In this document: positions 17,508 through 26,305 of the stretch, in pieces
Position numbering within the stretch: position 1 is the first letter of the stretch
Layout: each line of letters begins with the position of its first letter
Source of the DNA: an uncultured Fibrobacter sp.
GTDB taxonomy: Bacteria > Fibrobacterota > Fibrobacteria > Fibrobacterales > Fibrobacteraceae
Reading direction: 5' to 3'
DNA: 64,000 nt
Assembly: GCA_946186895.1 (NCBI GenBank)
Contig: CAMHOW010000005.1
Span: 1 to 64,000 of the forward strand
Position numbers and translations under genes: made by a program
Notes under the pieces: generated by a model
The model's input: the letters and a program-made list of their open reading frames with translations, nothing else
Database searches by the model: none
What the model was told of the DNA's origin: nothing

Positions 17508-19802
17508 ATGAAAAAGATAATAACTCTGTCACTCCTTGCATGTAGCCTTGCGTTTGCACAGGCAGGCATCCAAGGCGGTACCGATGGTATCCATCAGTAC
17601 AATACCAAGACCAATGGTCAGCTCGGATTCTCTATCGGTACGGGTGGAAACATCGCTCTGGACGCTTGGGCCCTGAGCCGCGGCGGTAGCTATACAGCCA
17701 ATGGCGAGACCTACTCGTTTAACGACTGGGCTCCCTCCCTTTCGGGTAACTTTAACGCATCTGTGGGCCTTTATGAATTCGTGGATTTGGGCATGAACCT
17801 GCCCCTTTACTACGAACATGCCAAATCTGATGGCCCCTCCGGTGGCGGCAACATGTGGACCACCAGCCGTGGTGACTTGAACGTGTGGTTTAAGGTGCGT
17901 ATGCCCTTCGATAGCCAGAAGAGAGTCTTTACTGCTGCAGTCCAGGTTGATGCCTATGTACCCTCTGGCGAAGAGGCTGCCGGTGTGCGCCCCCGCCATG
18001 CCTGGTACCTGAATAGCGAAGGCGAAACCCACCCCCTTACCTCTAATGCCTTCGGTATTGGTGGCAACTTGATCCTCACCTTGGATTTCGTGAACATGGG
18101 TATCCCCGTTCGTTGGAACAACAACGTTGGTATTGTCTACACGGTTGACCACGACCTGCCGGTGACCATGATATACGGCACGGGCGTGAACGTGATGCCG
18201 CTTGACTTTGTCGATATCTTTGTTGAATTCTCCGGCGAATTCCGCGTGGAAGAGACCGGCTATCCTCGTAGCCCCCTGGTCGACCCCATGCTCCTGACTC
18301 CCGGTTTCCGCTTCCACCTGCCCTGGAACATCGACTTTGCTATGGGTCTTGACGTGGCTATTCGTGCCCTCAGGAACTTCACCTTCGATGGCGACAAGGA
18401 AATGGAACACAGCAAGGATTACAAGATCCACTACGTTGGCGAAAACGACGTGGATGCCTATTACTACTACACTCCGACCCCGCTCTATGCCGGTACTGCT
18501 TCTCTCGTGTGGCGCTTCGATGGCAACCCCAACAAGAAGCCCAAGGACGAAGACAAGGACGGCGTACCTGACGTGAAGGACAAGTGCCCGCATACCCTGG
18601 CTGGCGTGACTGTCGATGCTGACGGCTGCCCCATGGATACCGATAAGGACGGCGTACCTGATGGTGTGGACAAGTGCCCCAACACCAAGGAAGGCTCCGT
18701 GGTCGACAGCACTGGCTGCCCCATGGATACCGACAAGGATGGCGTTCCTGATGGTCTGGACAAGTGCCCCAACACCAAGGAAGGCCGCCAGATCGACGCT
18801 ACCGGATGCGAAAGCGACTTTGACAAGGACGGCATCCCCGATGCCGATGACCGTTGCCCCAACACCAAGGCCGGCGTGACTGTGGACAGCACCGGTTGTG
18901 CCGCTGACTCCGACAAGGACGGCGTGCCCGATAATCTGGACAAGTGCCCCGGAACCCCGGAAGGTGCCGAAGTGAATGACATGGGTTGCGAAGGCGACCG
19001 CGATGGTGACGGCGTTCCCGATGCTCAGGACAAGTGCCCGAACACCAAGGCCGGCATGCCTGTGGATAGCACCGGTTGTACCGCCGATGCCGACAAGGAT
19101 GGTGTTCCCGATGCTCTGGACAAGTGCCCGAACACTCCGGAAGGAACTTCTGTAGATAGCACGGGTTGCGTCTCTGACTTCGACAAGGACGGCGTGTCTG
19201 ACGATCTGGACAAGTGCCCCAACACTAAGGAAGGCACTGTGGTCGACAGCACCGGCTGCCCCATCGACAGCGACCGTGACGGCGTGTTTGACGGCATTGA
19301 CAAGTGCCCGGGCACCGACAAGGATATTTCTGTGGATAGCACCGGCTGCCCCATGGATATCGACCATGACGGCGTGCCCGATCATCAGGACAAGTGTCCC
19401 TACACCCTCGAAGGTGTGAAGGTTGACGCCAAGGGTTGCCCGCTCAACAAGAAGCAGGACCTGAACAAGCTGAAACAGGGTATCCAGTTCCAGACCAACT
19501 CCACCAAGTTCACCAAGGACAGCTACGGCACCTTGAATGACATCGTGGCTCTCTTGAAGCAGATTCCGTCTGCCAACCTGGAAGTCCAGGGCCATACCGA
19601 CAACGTTGGTAAGCCTGACTTCAACAAGGACCTGTCTCAGGCCCGTGCCCAGGCTGTGGTGGATTACTTCGTTCAGCAGGGTGTTGCCGCTGACCGCCTC
19701 CGCGCTGTTGGCTTCGGTGACGAAAAGCCCATTGCCAGCAACGGCAGCAAGAACGGCCGTAAGAAGAACCGCCGCGTGGAACTGATTCCGTTCGAGAAGT
19801 AA
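17508..19802 (+). CDS. OmpA-family outer membrane protein with thrombospondin type-3-like Ca-binding repeats
   Basis: Signal peptide MKKIITLSLLACSLAFAQA; about ten DxDxDGVPDxxDKCPNT repeats; C-terminal LEVQGHTDNVGKPDFNKDLSQARAQAVVDYF...NRRVEL. Confidence 0.92.
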   Translation: MKKIITLSLLACSLAFAQAGIQGGTDGIHQYNTKTNGQLGFSIGTGGNIALDAWALSRGGSYTANGETYSFNDWAPSLSGNFNASVGLYEFVDLGMNLPLYYEHAKSDGPSGGGNMWTTSRGDLNVWFKVRMPFDSQKRVFTAAVQVDAYVPSGEEAAGVRPRHAWYLNSEGETHPLTSNAFGIGGNLILTLDFVNMGIPVRWNNNVGIVYTVDHDLPVTMIYGTGVNVMPLDFVDIFVEFSGEFRVEETGYPRSPLVDPMLLTPGFRFHLPWNIDFAMGLDVAIRALRNFTFDGDKEMEHSKDYKIHYVGENDVDAYYYYTPTPLYAGTASLVWRFDGNPNKKPKDEDKDGVPDVKDKCPHTLAGVTVDADGCPMDTDKDGVPDGVDKCPNTKEGSVVDSTGCPMDTDKDGVPDGLDKCPNTKEGRQIDATGCESDFDKDGIPDADDRCPNTKAGVTVDSTGCAADSDKDGVPDNLDKCPGTPEGAEVNDMGCEGDRDGDGVPDAQDKCPNTKAGMPVDSTGCTADADKDGVPDALDKCPNTPEGTSVDSTGCVSDFDKDGVSDDLDKCPNTKEGTVVDSTGCPIDSDRDGVFDGIDKCPGTDKDISVDSTGCPMDIDHDGVPDHQDKCPYTLEGVKVDAKGCPLNKKQDLNKLKQGIQFQTNSTKFTKDSYGTLNDIVALLKQIPSANLEVQGHTDNVGKPDFNKDLSQARAQAVVDYFVQQGVAADRLRAVGFGDEKPIASNGSKNGRKKNRRVELIPFEK
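18546..19443 (+). repeat. Ten tandem 30-aa (90-nt) TSP3-like coding repeats
   Basis: Translated units such as DTDKDGVPDGVDKCPNTKEGSVVDSTGCPM; each about 90 nt. Confidence 0.88.
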
Positions 19803-19825
19803 GCTCGATTTTGAAATCACTAAAC

Positions 19826-19849
19826 AGGACCCTTCGGGGTCCTTTTTTT
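19826..19849 (+). terminator. Terminator with TTCG loop after OmpA gene
   Basis: AGGACCC-TTCG-GGGTCCT-TTTTTT. Confidence 0.85.
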
Positions 19850-19882
19850 ATTTTTGTGATGTAATTCATCAAGGTGTCAGGA

Positions 19883-20845
19883 ATGTCGAAAAAAATCTTG
19901 GTCACGGGTGCCGCCGGCTTTATCGGTTGCGAAGTTTCATTGATTCTCCTTTCTAAGGGGTACAGTGTCGTTGGTATCGACAACATGAACGACTATTACC
20001 AGGTGAGCCTCAAGGAAGATCGTCTGAAACGTCTGAATCATGAAGCGTTCCATTTTGAGAAGATGGACCTTGCCGATGCCGCCGCCATCAAGGCACTTTT
20101 TGAGCGTGAACATTTTGACGGCGTTATCCACCTGGGCGCCCAGGCGGGTGTCCGCTACAGCCTGGTAAACCCTCAGGCCTATATCGACAGCAACATTACC
20201 GGTTTTTTGAACATCTTGGAAGGGTGCCGTTTTAACCCTGTGGAACACCTGACCTACGCCTCTTCTAGCAGCGTCTACGGTCGCAACACCAAGACTCCCT
20301 TCAGCACAGAAGATCCGGTCTGCCAGCCTTCTAGCCTGTATGCCGCCACCAAGCGGAGCAATGAGCTGATGGCAGAGACGTACCACCACCTTTACAAAAT
20401 AAACGCTACTGGGCTTCGGTTCTTTACCGTTTACGGCCCGTGGGGTAGGCCCGATATGGCGCCCTGGCTTTTTGCAGATGCCATTATGCACGATCGGCCC
20501 ATCAAGATTTTCAACAACGGCCACATGATGCGTGACTTCACCTATATTGACGATATCGCCCAGGGTGTGGTCCGTGTCTTTGAGGCTGGCATTGGTAAGG
20601 GCGAGAACAAGCTGTACAATATTGGTCACGGCAATCCGGTGAACCTGCTGGACTTTGTGCAGACCCTCGAGAAACATCTGGGAAAGACCGCCGAGAAGAT
20701 TTACATGCCCATGCAGCCGGGTGACGTAGAGGTCACCTGGGCCGATACGGTGGCGCTAGAGAAGGAAGTTGGCTACACGGCCAATACCGACTTGGATACG
20801 GGTATCAAGGCATTTGCCGAGTGGTTTAAGGGATACAACCGCTAG
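19883..20845 (+). CDS. NAD-dependent nucleotide-sugar epimerase (UDP-glucuronate 4-epimerase-like)
   Basis: KILVTGAAGFIGCEVSLILLSKGYSVVGIDNMNDYY; SSSSVYG; YAATKRSNELMAETYHHLY; TVYGPWGRPDMA. Confidence 0.9.
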   Translation: MSKKILVTGAAGFIGCEVSLILLSKGYSVVGIDNMNDYYQVSLKEDRLKRLNHEAFHFEKMDLADAAAIKALFEREHFDGVIHLGAQAGVRYSLVNPQAYIDSNITGFLNILEGCRFNPVEHLTYASSSSVYGRNTKTPFSTEDPVCQPSSLYAATKRSNELMAETYHHLYKINATGLRFFTVYGPWGRPDMAPWLFADAIMHDRPIKIFNNGHMMRDFTYIDDIAQGVVRVFEAGIGKGENKLYNIGHGNPVNLLDFVQTLEKHLGKTAEKIYMPMQPGDVEVTWADTVALEKEVGYTANTDLDTGIKAFAEWFKGYNR

Positions 20846-21273
20846 CCTTGTTTCGGCGGGGCCTTGAACACCCACTTTTTGTAAAGCGTAAAGCTTACCA
20901 GTACGTACACCACGTTGGCCACCACGTTGGCAAAGTAGGTGGGTTTCATGAACTGCGAGATCCAAACAGTAAAGCTTGCGCACCAGGCCGCGTTGGCGAG
21001 GGCGTAGGCGGTCAGCTCTAGTACGAACAAGTTAATTCCGTAAGAAATCAGGAACACTGCTACAAAGCGGATGATTTCACTACGTTTACGGTTGTGGCTT
21101 TTGAAATTCCAGATGCGGTTGCATAGGTAGCTGTTGCAGCCGCCCGCCACGAAACCCAAGAAGTTGGAAAGCTCCACGTTCCAGTCTAGTAGCTGGTGCA
21201 ATACCCATACCACGGCAAGGGTGATGAGGGTGTTCAGCACACCGATGATGTTGTATTTAAGAAAGTGAATCAC
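20842..21273 (-). CDS. GtrA-family membrane protein (probable GTG start)
   Basis: VIHFLKYNIIGVLNTLITLAVVWVLHQLLDWNVELSNFLGFVAGGCNSYLCNRIWNFKS; start trimmed because the upstream ORF part overlaps the next gene. Confidence 0.82.
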   Translation of the reverse strand: MIHFLKYNIIGVLNTLITLAVVWVLHQLLDWNVELSNFLGFVAGGCNSYLCNRIWNFKSHNRKRSEIIRFVAVFLISYGINLFVLELTAYALANAAWCASFTVWISQFMKPTYFANVVANVVYVLVSFTLYKKWVFKAPPKQG

Positions 21274-21292
21274 GGGAACGGATCCGCAAAAA

Positions 21293-21751
21293 TCAGATTT
21301 CGACGAGGATACCGGCCTGGAGGTAGACGTAACCCTTGCCCGCGTGATCCAGGAATTCGTAGCCACTCATTAGGAGGATAGAGGAATAGTCCCCGTTCTT
21401 GAGATCGATTCCGCCGCCGGCTCTCCAGAACAACTGATGGCCCTTGCCGATAAGGTAACCGATGTCTCCGGTTGCCACAGGGAGCATCTGCCCGCCGAAG
21501 GGTAGGCGTATCCATGCGCTTGCACTAACAGGGACCAGACCCACGTTGTCGATTTCCTGATAGCCGCTGCCGACACCTATGAATAGCATCTGGTCGATGC
21601 GGTACCAAAGGTGGCCGTAGATGTTTAGGTTGAACGTTGTAATTTCGCTGGCGTGGTTCACGACTCCGGCCTGCAAGTCCATGGTGAACGCATTCGACGG
21701 CACTACGGCCAGAGCGAGCAAAAAGAGCGTTGCGGTCAGAAATCGTTTCAT
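21293..21751 (-). CDS. Hypothetical secreted / outer-membrane protein
   Basis: MKRFLTATLFLLALAVVPSNAF signal peptide; Gly-rich alternating segments such as MLFIGVGSGYQEI and LFWRAGGGIDLK. Confidence 0.65.
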   Translation of the reverse strand: MKRFLTATLFLLALAVVPSNAFTMDLQAGVVNHASEITTFNLNIYGHLWYRIDQMLFIGVGSGYQEIDNVGLVPVSASAWIRLPFGGQMLPVATGDIGYLIGKGHQLFWRAGGGIDLKNGDYSSILLMSGYEFLDHAGKGYVYLQAGILVEI

Positions 21752-21813
21752 GTTGTGTCAAATATATAATTTCTTGGGGCCGTATTGCTTGTTAAAAAGC
21801 TATCTTTTGGCCC

Positions 21814-23208
21814 ATGTTGCGCTCCAAGTACCAAGGTTCTCGCTTTTCCGAGAATCCCGTAGTCAAGAAGAAGCAGTTGAATCCCATGACCCTGGTGGTT
21901 CTGGGTTACCTGTTGCTGATTGCGGTGGGTGCTGTGCTTTTGCGCTTGCCGGTTTCCATGAAGACCCCTATCACCTTCTTGGACGCTCTGTTTACTGCTA
22001 CTTCTGCCGTATGCGTGACCGGGCTTTCTGTGCTGGATGTGAGCGCTAGCTTTACCCATTTTGGTGACTGGGTTCTGCTGGTGCTTATGCAGCTGGGCGG
22101 CCTTGGTATCATGACGGTATCTACCACCTTGATTTTGCTTGCCGGTATGCATCCGGGCTTTAACCACCAATCTGTACTGCTTTCGGCTTTTTCCCAAGAA
22201 GGGAACATCGACCCTTCAAAGATCCTGAAGGCGGTGCTGCCCTTTACCTTTATTCTTGAACTGATCGGTGCGGCTTTGTATTTTACCCAGTTCTCGGGGG
22301 ATAGCCTCTACGATCGAATTTTCATGTCGGTTTTCCAGGCGGTCAGTTCATTCTGCAACGTGGGCTTTACCCTTTTCCCCGATTCCCTGGTGCAGTTCCA
22401 GCTGAACCCGGTGGTGAACGTGTCTACCTGCGTACTTGCCTTGGCAGGGGGCTTTGGCTTTTTGGCGGTTACGGAACTGCGGTACTTGTTTGACTTTAAG
22501 CAGCACAAGGTCCGCAAGATTTCACTCCATACCCACATTGCTACCGTCGGTACCCTGTTCGTGGTGGCGGCTAGCGTGCTGGTGTTCTGCCTTACGGAAT
22601 GGAGTAACGCCCTTGGCAATCTGAGCATCGGCCAGAAGTTGGAAACCACCCTGTTCATGGCCTTTACCAGCCGTACGGCGGGCCTGAATACGGTAGATGT
22701 GCCGGGCCTTTGCGCAAGCTCCCTGTTCTTCTTTATCGTTATCATGTTCATTGGTGCAAACCCCGGTAGTTGCGGTGGCGGTGTGAAGGTGACTACGGCT
22801 GCGGTAATTGGACTTTTGGGCTTTAACCGCCTGCTTGGGCGCGAAAAGACCCAGGTTCTTGGACGGACCATTCCCGAAACTACCGTCGATAAGGCCGTGC
22901 GGATTTTCATTGTGGCTATCGTGGTCATTGTGCTTGCGACCTTGATTCTTTTGTGTACCGAAATTCCCGGTGGGGTTTCTGGCGCGGGCCAGTCGTCTTT
23001 CTTGAAGGTCTTGTTCGAGGTGGTGAGCGCCTACAGTACCTGCGGGCTTTCTATGGGGCTTACCGGTGAACTTTCTACCGTGGGCCGTGTGGTTATCTGC
23101 TGTGTGATGTTCATTGGCCGTATGGGCCCCCTCTTCTTGATTTCTGCCGTGGCAGGAAGGGTCCAGAATACCACCTGGTTTGCCGAAGAAGACATCATGG
23201 TGGGCTGA
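21814..23208 (+). CDS. ktrB: Potassium uptake membrane subunit, KtrB/TrkH family
   Basis: TFLDALFTATSAVCVTGLSVLD; FQAVSSFCNVGFTL; FMAFTSRTAGLNTVD; IGANPGSCGGGVKVTT; EVVSAYSTCGLSMGLTG. Confidence 0.93.
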   Translation: MLRSKYQGSRFSENPVVKKKQLNPMTLVVLGYLLLIAVGAVLLRLPVSMKTPITFLDALFTATSAVCVTGLSVLDVSASFTHFGDWVLLVLMQLGGLGIMTVSTTLILLAGMHPGFNHQSVLLSAFSQEGNIDPSKILKAVLPFTFILELIGAALYFTQFSGDSLYDRIFMSVFQAVSSFCNVGFTLFPDSLVQFQLNPVVNVSTCVLALAGGFGFLAVTELRYLFDFKQHKVRKISLHTHIATVGTLFVVAASVLVFCLTEWSNALGNLSIGQKLETTLFMAFTSRTAGLNTVDVPGLCASSLFFFIVIMFIGANPGSCGGGVKVTTAAVIGLLGFNRLLGREKTQVLGRTIPETTVDKAVRIFIVAIVVIVLATLILLCTEIPGGVSGAGQSSFLKVLFEVVSAYSTCGLSMGLTGELSTVGRVVICCVMFIGRMGPLFLISAVAGRVQNTTWFAEEDIMVG

Positions 23209-23221
23209 TGCGCCGATGGCG

Positions 23222-23300
23222 CAATTCGGATTTCGGAAGTATGAATTAGGAATTTTGTAAAAAAAACAATTCCGAACTCCGAACTCCGAACTCCGAATTA
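23222..23300. repeat. Heptameric TTCGGAN inverted repeat, copy 3
   Basis: AATTCGGATTTCGGAAGT ... ATTCCGA ACTCCGA ACTCCGA ACTCCGA ATTA. Confidence 0.82.
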
Positions 23301-23314
23301 TCTATTATTAGGCC

Positions 23315-23971
23315 ATGGCTTCTAAACAGTTTGTTATTATCGGACTTGGAAACTCGGCCATTTTCTTGGCCAAGCATTTGACATCCTTGGGTCACGACGT
23401 GATGGTTATCGACTGCCACCCCGACAAGGTGCAGGACATTTCTAGCTCTGTATCCCAGGCTATCGTGGCGGACAGTACCCGAATCAAGCAGCTCTCGTCT
23501 ATCCCCCTGAACAAGGCGGATTCCGTGATCGTGTGTATCGGCGAGAACCTGCAGGCCTCGCTTCTTACGGTGCTGAACCTGAAGGAGCTGGGCGTAAAGC
23601 ATATCATTGCGAAGTCCAGTAGTGCCGCCCATACGAGCATCCTTGAAAAGCTGGGCGTCTCCGACATTTTCCACCCCGAAAGGGACTCCGCCATCAGCCT
23701 TGCCGAGCGGCTCAACCGCCCCAACATGCTGGACTTTTTGCCCTTCATGGAAGGCTTCTCCATTATTGAAATCGTGTGCCCCGAGAAGTTCCAGGGCAAG
23801 ACTCTTAAGGATTTGTCCTTGACCCACAAGTACGGTATTCAGGTGATCGCCATTCGCGACCCGCTGGAGTCCGTGCCCAAGATCGGTAACATTGCCGACT
23901 ACGTGCTCAAGGAAAACGACGTGCTGTTCTTGATAGGCCCCAACGACGCCCTGGACAGCTTCAAGGCATAA
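23315..23971 (+). CDS. ktrA: Potassium uptake NAD-binding subunit, KtrA/TrkA family
   Basis: [65 protein letters not shown]; TrkA_C-like tail. Confidence 0.92.
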   Translation: MASKQFVIIGLGNSAIFLAKHLTSLGHDVMVIDCHPDKVQDISSSVSQAIVADSTRIKQLSSIPLNKADSVIVCIGENLQASLLTVLNLKELGVKHIIAKSSSAAHTSILEKLGVSDIFHPERDSAISLAERLNRPNMLDFLPFMEGFSIIEIVCPEKFQGKTLKDLSLTHKYGIQVIAIRDPLESVPKIGNIADYVLKENDVLFLIGPNDALDSFKA

Positions 23972-24032
23972 CGCAGGCGTAGTGCCAAAGTTTCACACAT
24001 CAGACCCGCCCAGGGCGGAGAGGAGACACAAT

Positions 24033-24590
24033 ATGAAGGTATGGGTATGTAAAGTTTGCGGCTACGTGCACATGGGACCGGAAGCTCCGGACGAATGCCC
24101 CCAGTGCAAGGCCCCCAAGAGCAAGTTCTTCGAGAAGGTGGAACAGCCCGCTGGTGGCAAGATTGTCTGGGCCGACGAGCACAAAATTGGCGTGGCCCAG
24201 GGGCTAGACGCCGAGGTGGTCCAGGGCCTAAGGGAAAATTTCGCAGGGGAATGTACCGAGGTGGGCATGTACCTGGCCATGAGCCGTCAGGCCGACCGCG
24301 AGGGGTTCCCCGAGGTGGCCGAGGCTTACAAGCGTATCGCCTTTGAAGAGGCCGAACATGCCGCCAAGTTCGCCGAACTGCTGGGCGAGGTGGTCTACCC
24401 CGACACCAAGAAGAATCTGGAGCTCCGTGTGGCTGCCGAAGCCGGTGCCACCGAGGGTAAGCTCGCCTTGGCCAAGCGCGCCAAGGAACTGGGTTACGAC
24501 GCCATCCACGATACTGTCCATGAGATGTGCAAGGACGAGGCCCGCCACGGCTCTGCCTTCCAGGGCTTGCTGGGCCGTTACTTCAAGTAA
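24033..24590 (+). CDS. Rubrerythrin with N-terminal rubredoxin-like domain
   Basis: [86 protein letters not shown]. Confidence 0.92.
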   Translation: MKVWVCKVCGYVHMGPEAPDECPQCKAPKSKFFEKVEQPAGGKIVWADEHKIGVAQGLDAEVVQGLRENFAGECTEVGMYLAMSRQADREGFPEVAEAYKRIAFEEAEHAAKFAELLGEVVYPDTKKNLELRVAAEAGATEGKLALAKRAKELGYDAIHDTVHEMCKDEARHGSAFQGLLGRYFK

Positions 24591-24625
24591 CGTGGTGGCG
24601 GTTTTACCCGCTGTCTATAAAAAGC

Positions 24626-24653
24626 AGAACGCAGGACCGAAGTCCTGCGTTCT
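24626..24653. terminator. Bidirectional terminator between rubrerythrin and nuoA
   Basis: 12-bp perfect stem AGAACGCAGGAC-CGAA-GTCCTGCGTTCT, T-rich on one side and A-rich on the other. Confidence 0.85.
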
Positions 24654-24680
24654 TTATTTGAGATAGAATACTCTTGAAAC

Positions 24681-25073
24681 TTAGTCTTTGAGGGTTGCCC
24701 AGTCCAGCACGCCCTTGCGGAACACGTAGAGGTAACCTGCTTCTAGAATAACTAGGAATCCAAGCAACACCAGCAGCAGCTCCCAGCCTCCGGCCATGAA
24801 CTGCACAGCCCAGGGGTACAGGAACGCCACTTCCAGGTCGAACACCAGGAACAGCATGGCTACCAGGTAGTACTTGACAGGGTAGCGTTCGCCGGCGGTA
24901 CCAGAAACATGGGCCAGACCGCACTCGTAGGACGTTCCCTTGATGGCAGTTCCCTTGATTTTACCCGGGTGCAAGAACCAGTTGGCAAGCAACAAGGCTG
25001 TCGGGATGCAAACGGCCATGATGACCAGGATGGTCACGGCGAAAGTGGTGTCAAAAACCTCTACATTGCTCAT
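24681..25073 (-). CDS. nuoA: NADH-quinone oxidoreductase subunit A
   Basis: SYECGLAHVSGTAGERYPVKYYLVAMLFLVFDLEVAFLYPWAV is the NuoA signature. Confidence 0.92.
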   Translation of the reverse strand: MSNVEVFDTTFAVTILVIMAVCIPTALLLANWFLHPGKIKGTAIKGTSYECGLAHVSGTAGERYPVKYYLVAMLFLVFDLEVAFLYPWAVQFMAGGWELLLVLLGFLVILEAGYLYVFRKGVLDWATLKD

Positions 25074-25135
25074 AATGCCGAAAAGATAGTATAATTTTAC
25101 GTGCTTTTTTAGGCTCTAAAGGTTATATTTAGGTT

Positions 25136-26134
25136 ATGAGTGCATTGAAAACGTGGATTCTGTTTTTTGGTATGGTGTTTTTGCTTGCCGCCTGCTCTGA
25201 CGACAGCAGTCCCCATAAAGTTAATATTGAAGAACTGGGCGATACCGATTCCTCCGGGTCTTCGGGTGATGGCGATGGCAAGTCCGGAGGCTCTGTAGCT
25301 CCTGGTCAGAGTGCCCCCTCTGCCAAGCCGGGCGACAAGATTGTCATCAACAACGGCAAGGACACGATTTTGGTGGCCGACGCCGAGGGCAGCCTCTATT
25401 ACAGCAGCGGTGTTTTCTGCTGGACCGAAGGTTGCGAAAAGAACTTTGTTAACAGTTCTTCTGCAGCAAAGCCTGCGTCCTCAGCCACAAAGCCGTCGAA
25501 CTCCAGTAGCTCTGCAGGTTCTCAACCCAAGTCCTCGTCTTCAAAACAGTCTTCCAGCTCCCAGGCTACTGCGGTCAGCGTAGATTCCAGCGCGCCTACG
25601 GTCGACAAGGCCGGTCTGAAGCTTACGGACGTCAGAAACAATCAGACATACAGCTTGCTCAAGGTCGGCTCCGTGTATTGGACGACAAGCAACTTGACTT
25701 ATAAGGCGAATACAGGTTTCCAATGCGGAGCAACGGCAGAAGTAGAGACTAAGCCTGGTCCTGACGCAACGAAGGAAACCGTGAATGTCTGTGATTACTA
25801 CGGTACGTATTATACCTATGACGCAGCAAAGGTTGTTTGCCCGTCAGGATGGCGCTTGCCTACGAAAGCTGAAGCCGAAGCCGCCCTTGCTTCGATGGAA
25901 GAAACTCCGAAGAAGGAACTAGATGACTGGTGGGTCCTTGGTGGACGATTCAAACAAGAGGGATCGAACTGGCTATTTGGAAACAATGGTAGCCAAGGTT
26001 ACCTCTGGATTCAGAGGAGTGACGCTGGCGATGTGGTTTTGCAGGTTCAGGACTACGGCTCGTTCGAGAGCAAGTTCCTTACGACCGGTGCGGATGGACG
26101 TGCCTACAACGTCCGCTGCGTGATGTCGGAATAG
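25136..26134 (+). CDS. FISUMP-like lipoprotein with Ser-rich linker
   Basis: LFFGMVFLLAAC lipobox; SSSSAGSQPKSSSSKQSSSSQ; C-terminal LTDVRNNQTYSLLKVGSVYWTTSNLTYK...VCPSGWRLPTKAEAE...AYNVRCVMSE. Confidence 0.82.
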   Translation: MSALKTWILFFGMVFLLAACSDDSSPHKVNIEELGDTDSSGSSGDGDGKSGGSVAPGQSAPSAKPGDKIVINNGKDTILVADAEGSLYYSSGVFCWTEGCEKNFVNSSSAAKPASSATKPSNSSSSAGSQPKSSSSKQSSSSQATAVSVDSSAPTVDKAGLKLTDVRNNQTYSLLKVGSVYWTTSNLTYKANTGFQCGATAEVETKPGPDATKETVNVCDYYGTYYTYDAAKVVCPSGWRLPTKAEAEAALASMEETPKKELDDWWVLGGRFKQEGSNWLFGNNGSQGYLWIQRSDAGDVVLQVQDYGSFESKFLTTGADGRAYNVRCVMSE

Positions 26135-26166
26135 GCTGTCTAGTAGGTTCCGCTATTCAACATGTC

Positions 26167-26187
26167 ATGCCCGCCTCGAGCGGGCAT
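26167..26187. terminator. Terminator-like hairpin
   Basis: ATGCCCGC-CTCGA-GCGGGCAT; only a short T tract. Confidence 0.4.
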
Positions 26188-26242
26188 TTCTCATTTGCGC
26201 AACAACGCCAGAATATTTTATGTAAATATGCGCATAAATGCA

Positions 26243-26272
26243 TTGACGGAATGCGCGGCCTTTTGCTATATT
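26243..26272 (+). promoter_or_regulatory. Sigma70-like promoter for metY
   Basis: TTGACG - 18 nt - TATATT, about 35 nt before ATG at 26306. Confidence 0.4.
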
Positions 26273-26305
26273 TGAAACCGATAACTAACAAGAGGTTTAT
26301 CGTAT

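Noticed and set aside
17529-19820. 763-aa antisense ORF opposite the OmpA gene
   Set aside because: Arises from codon bias and the 90-nt repeat period of the TSP3 region; no start context and the sense strand has clear domains.
23246-23827. 193-aa minus-strand ORF at ktrA with C-terminal NSEFGVRSSEL
   Set aside because: Antisense to ktrA and its C-terminus is only the translated TTCGGAN repeat.
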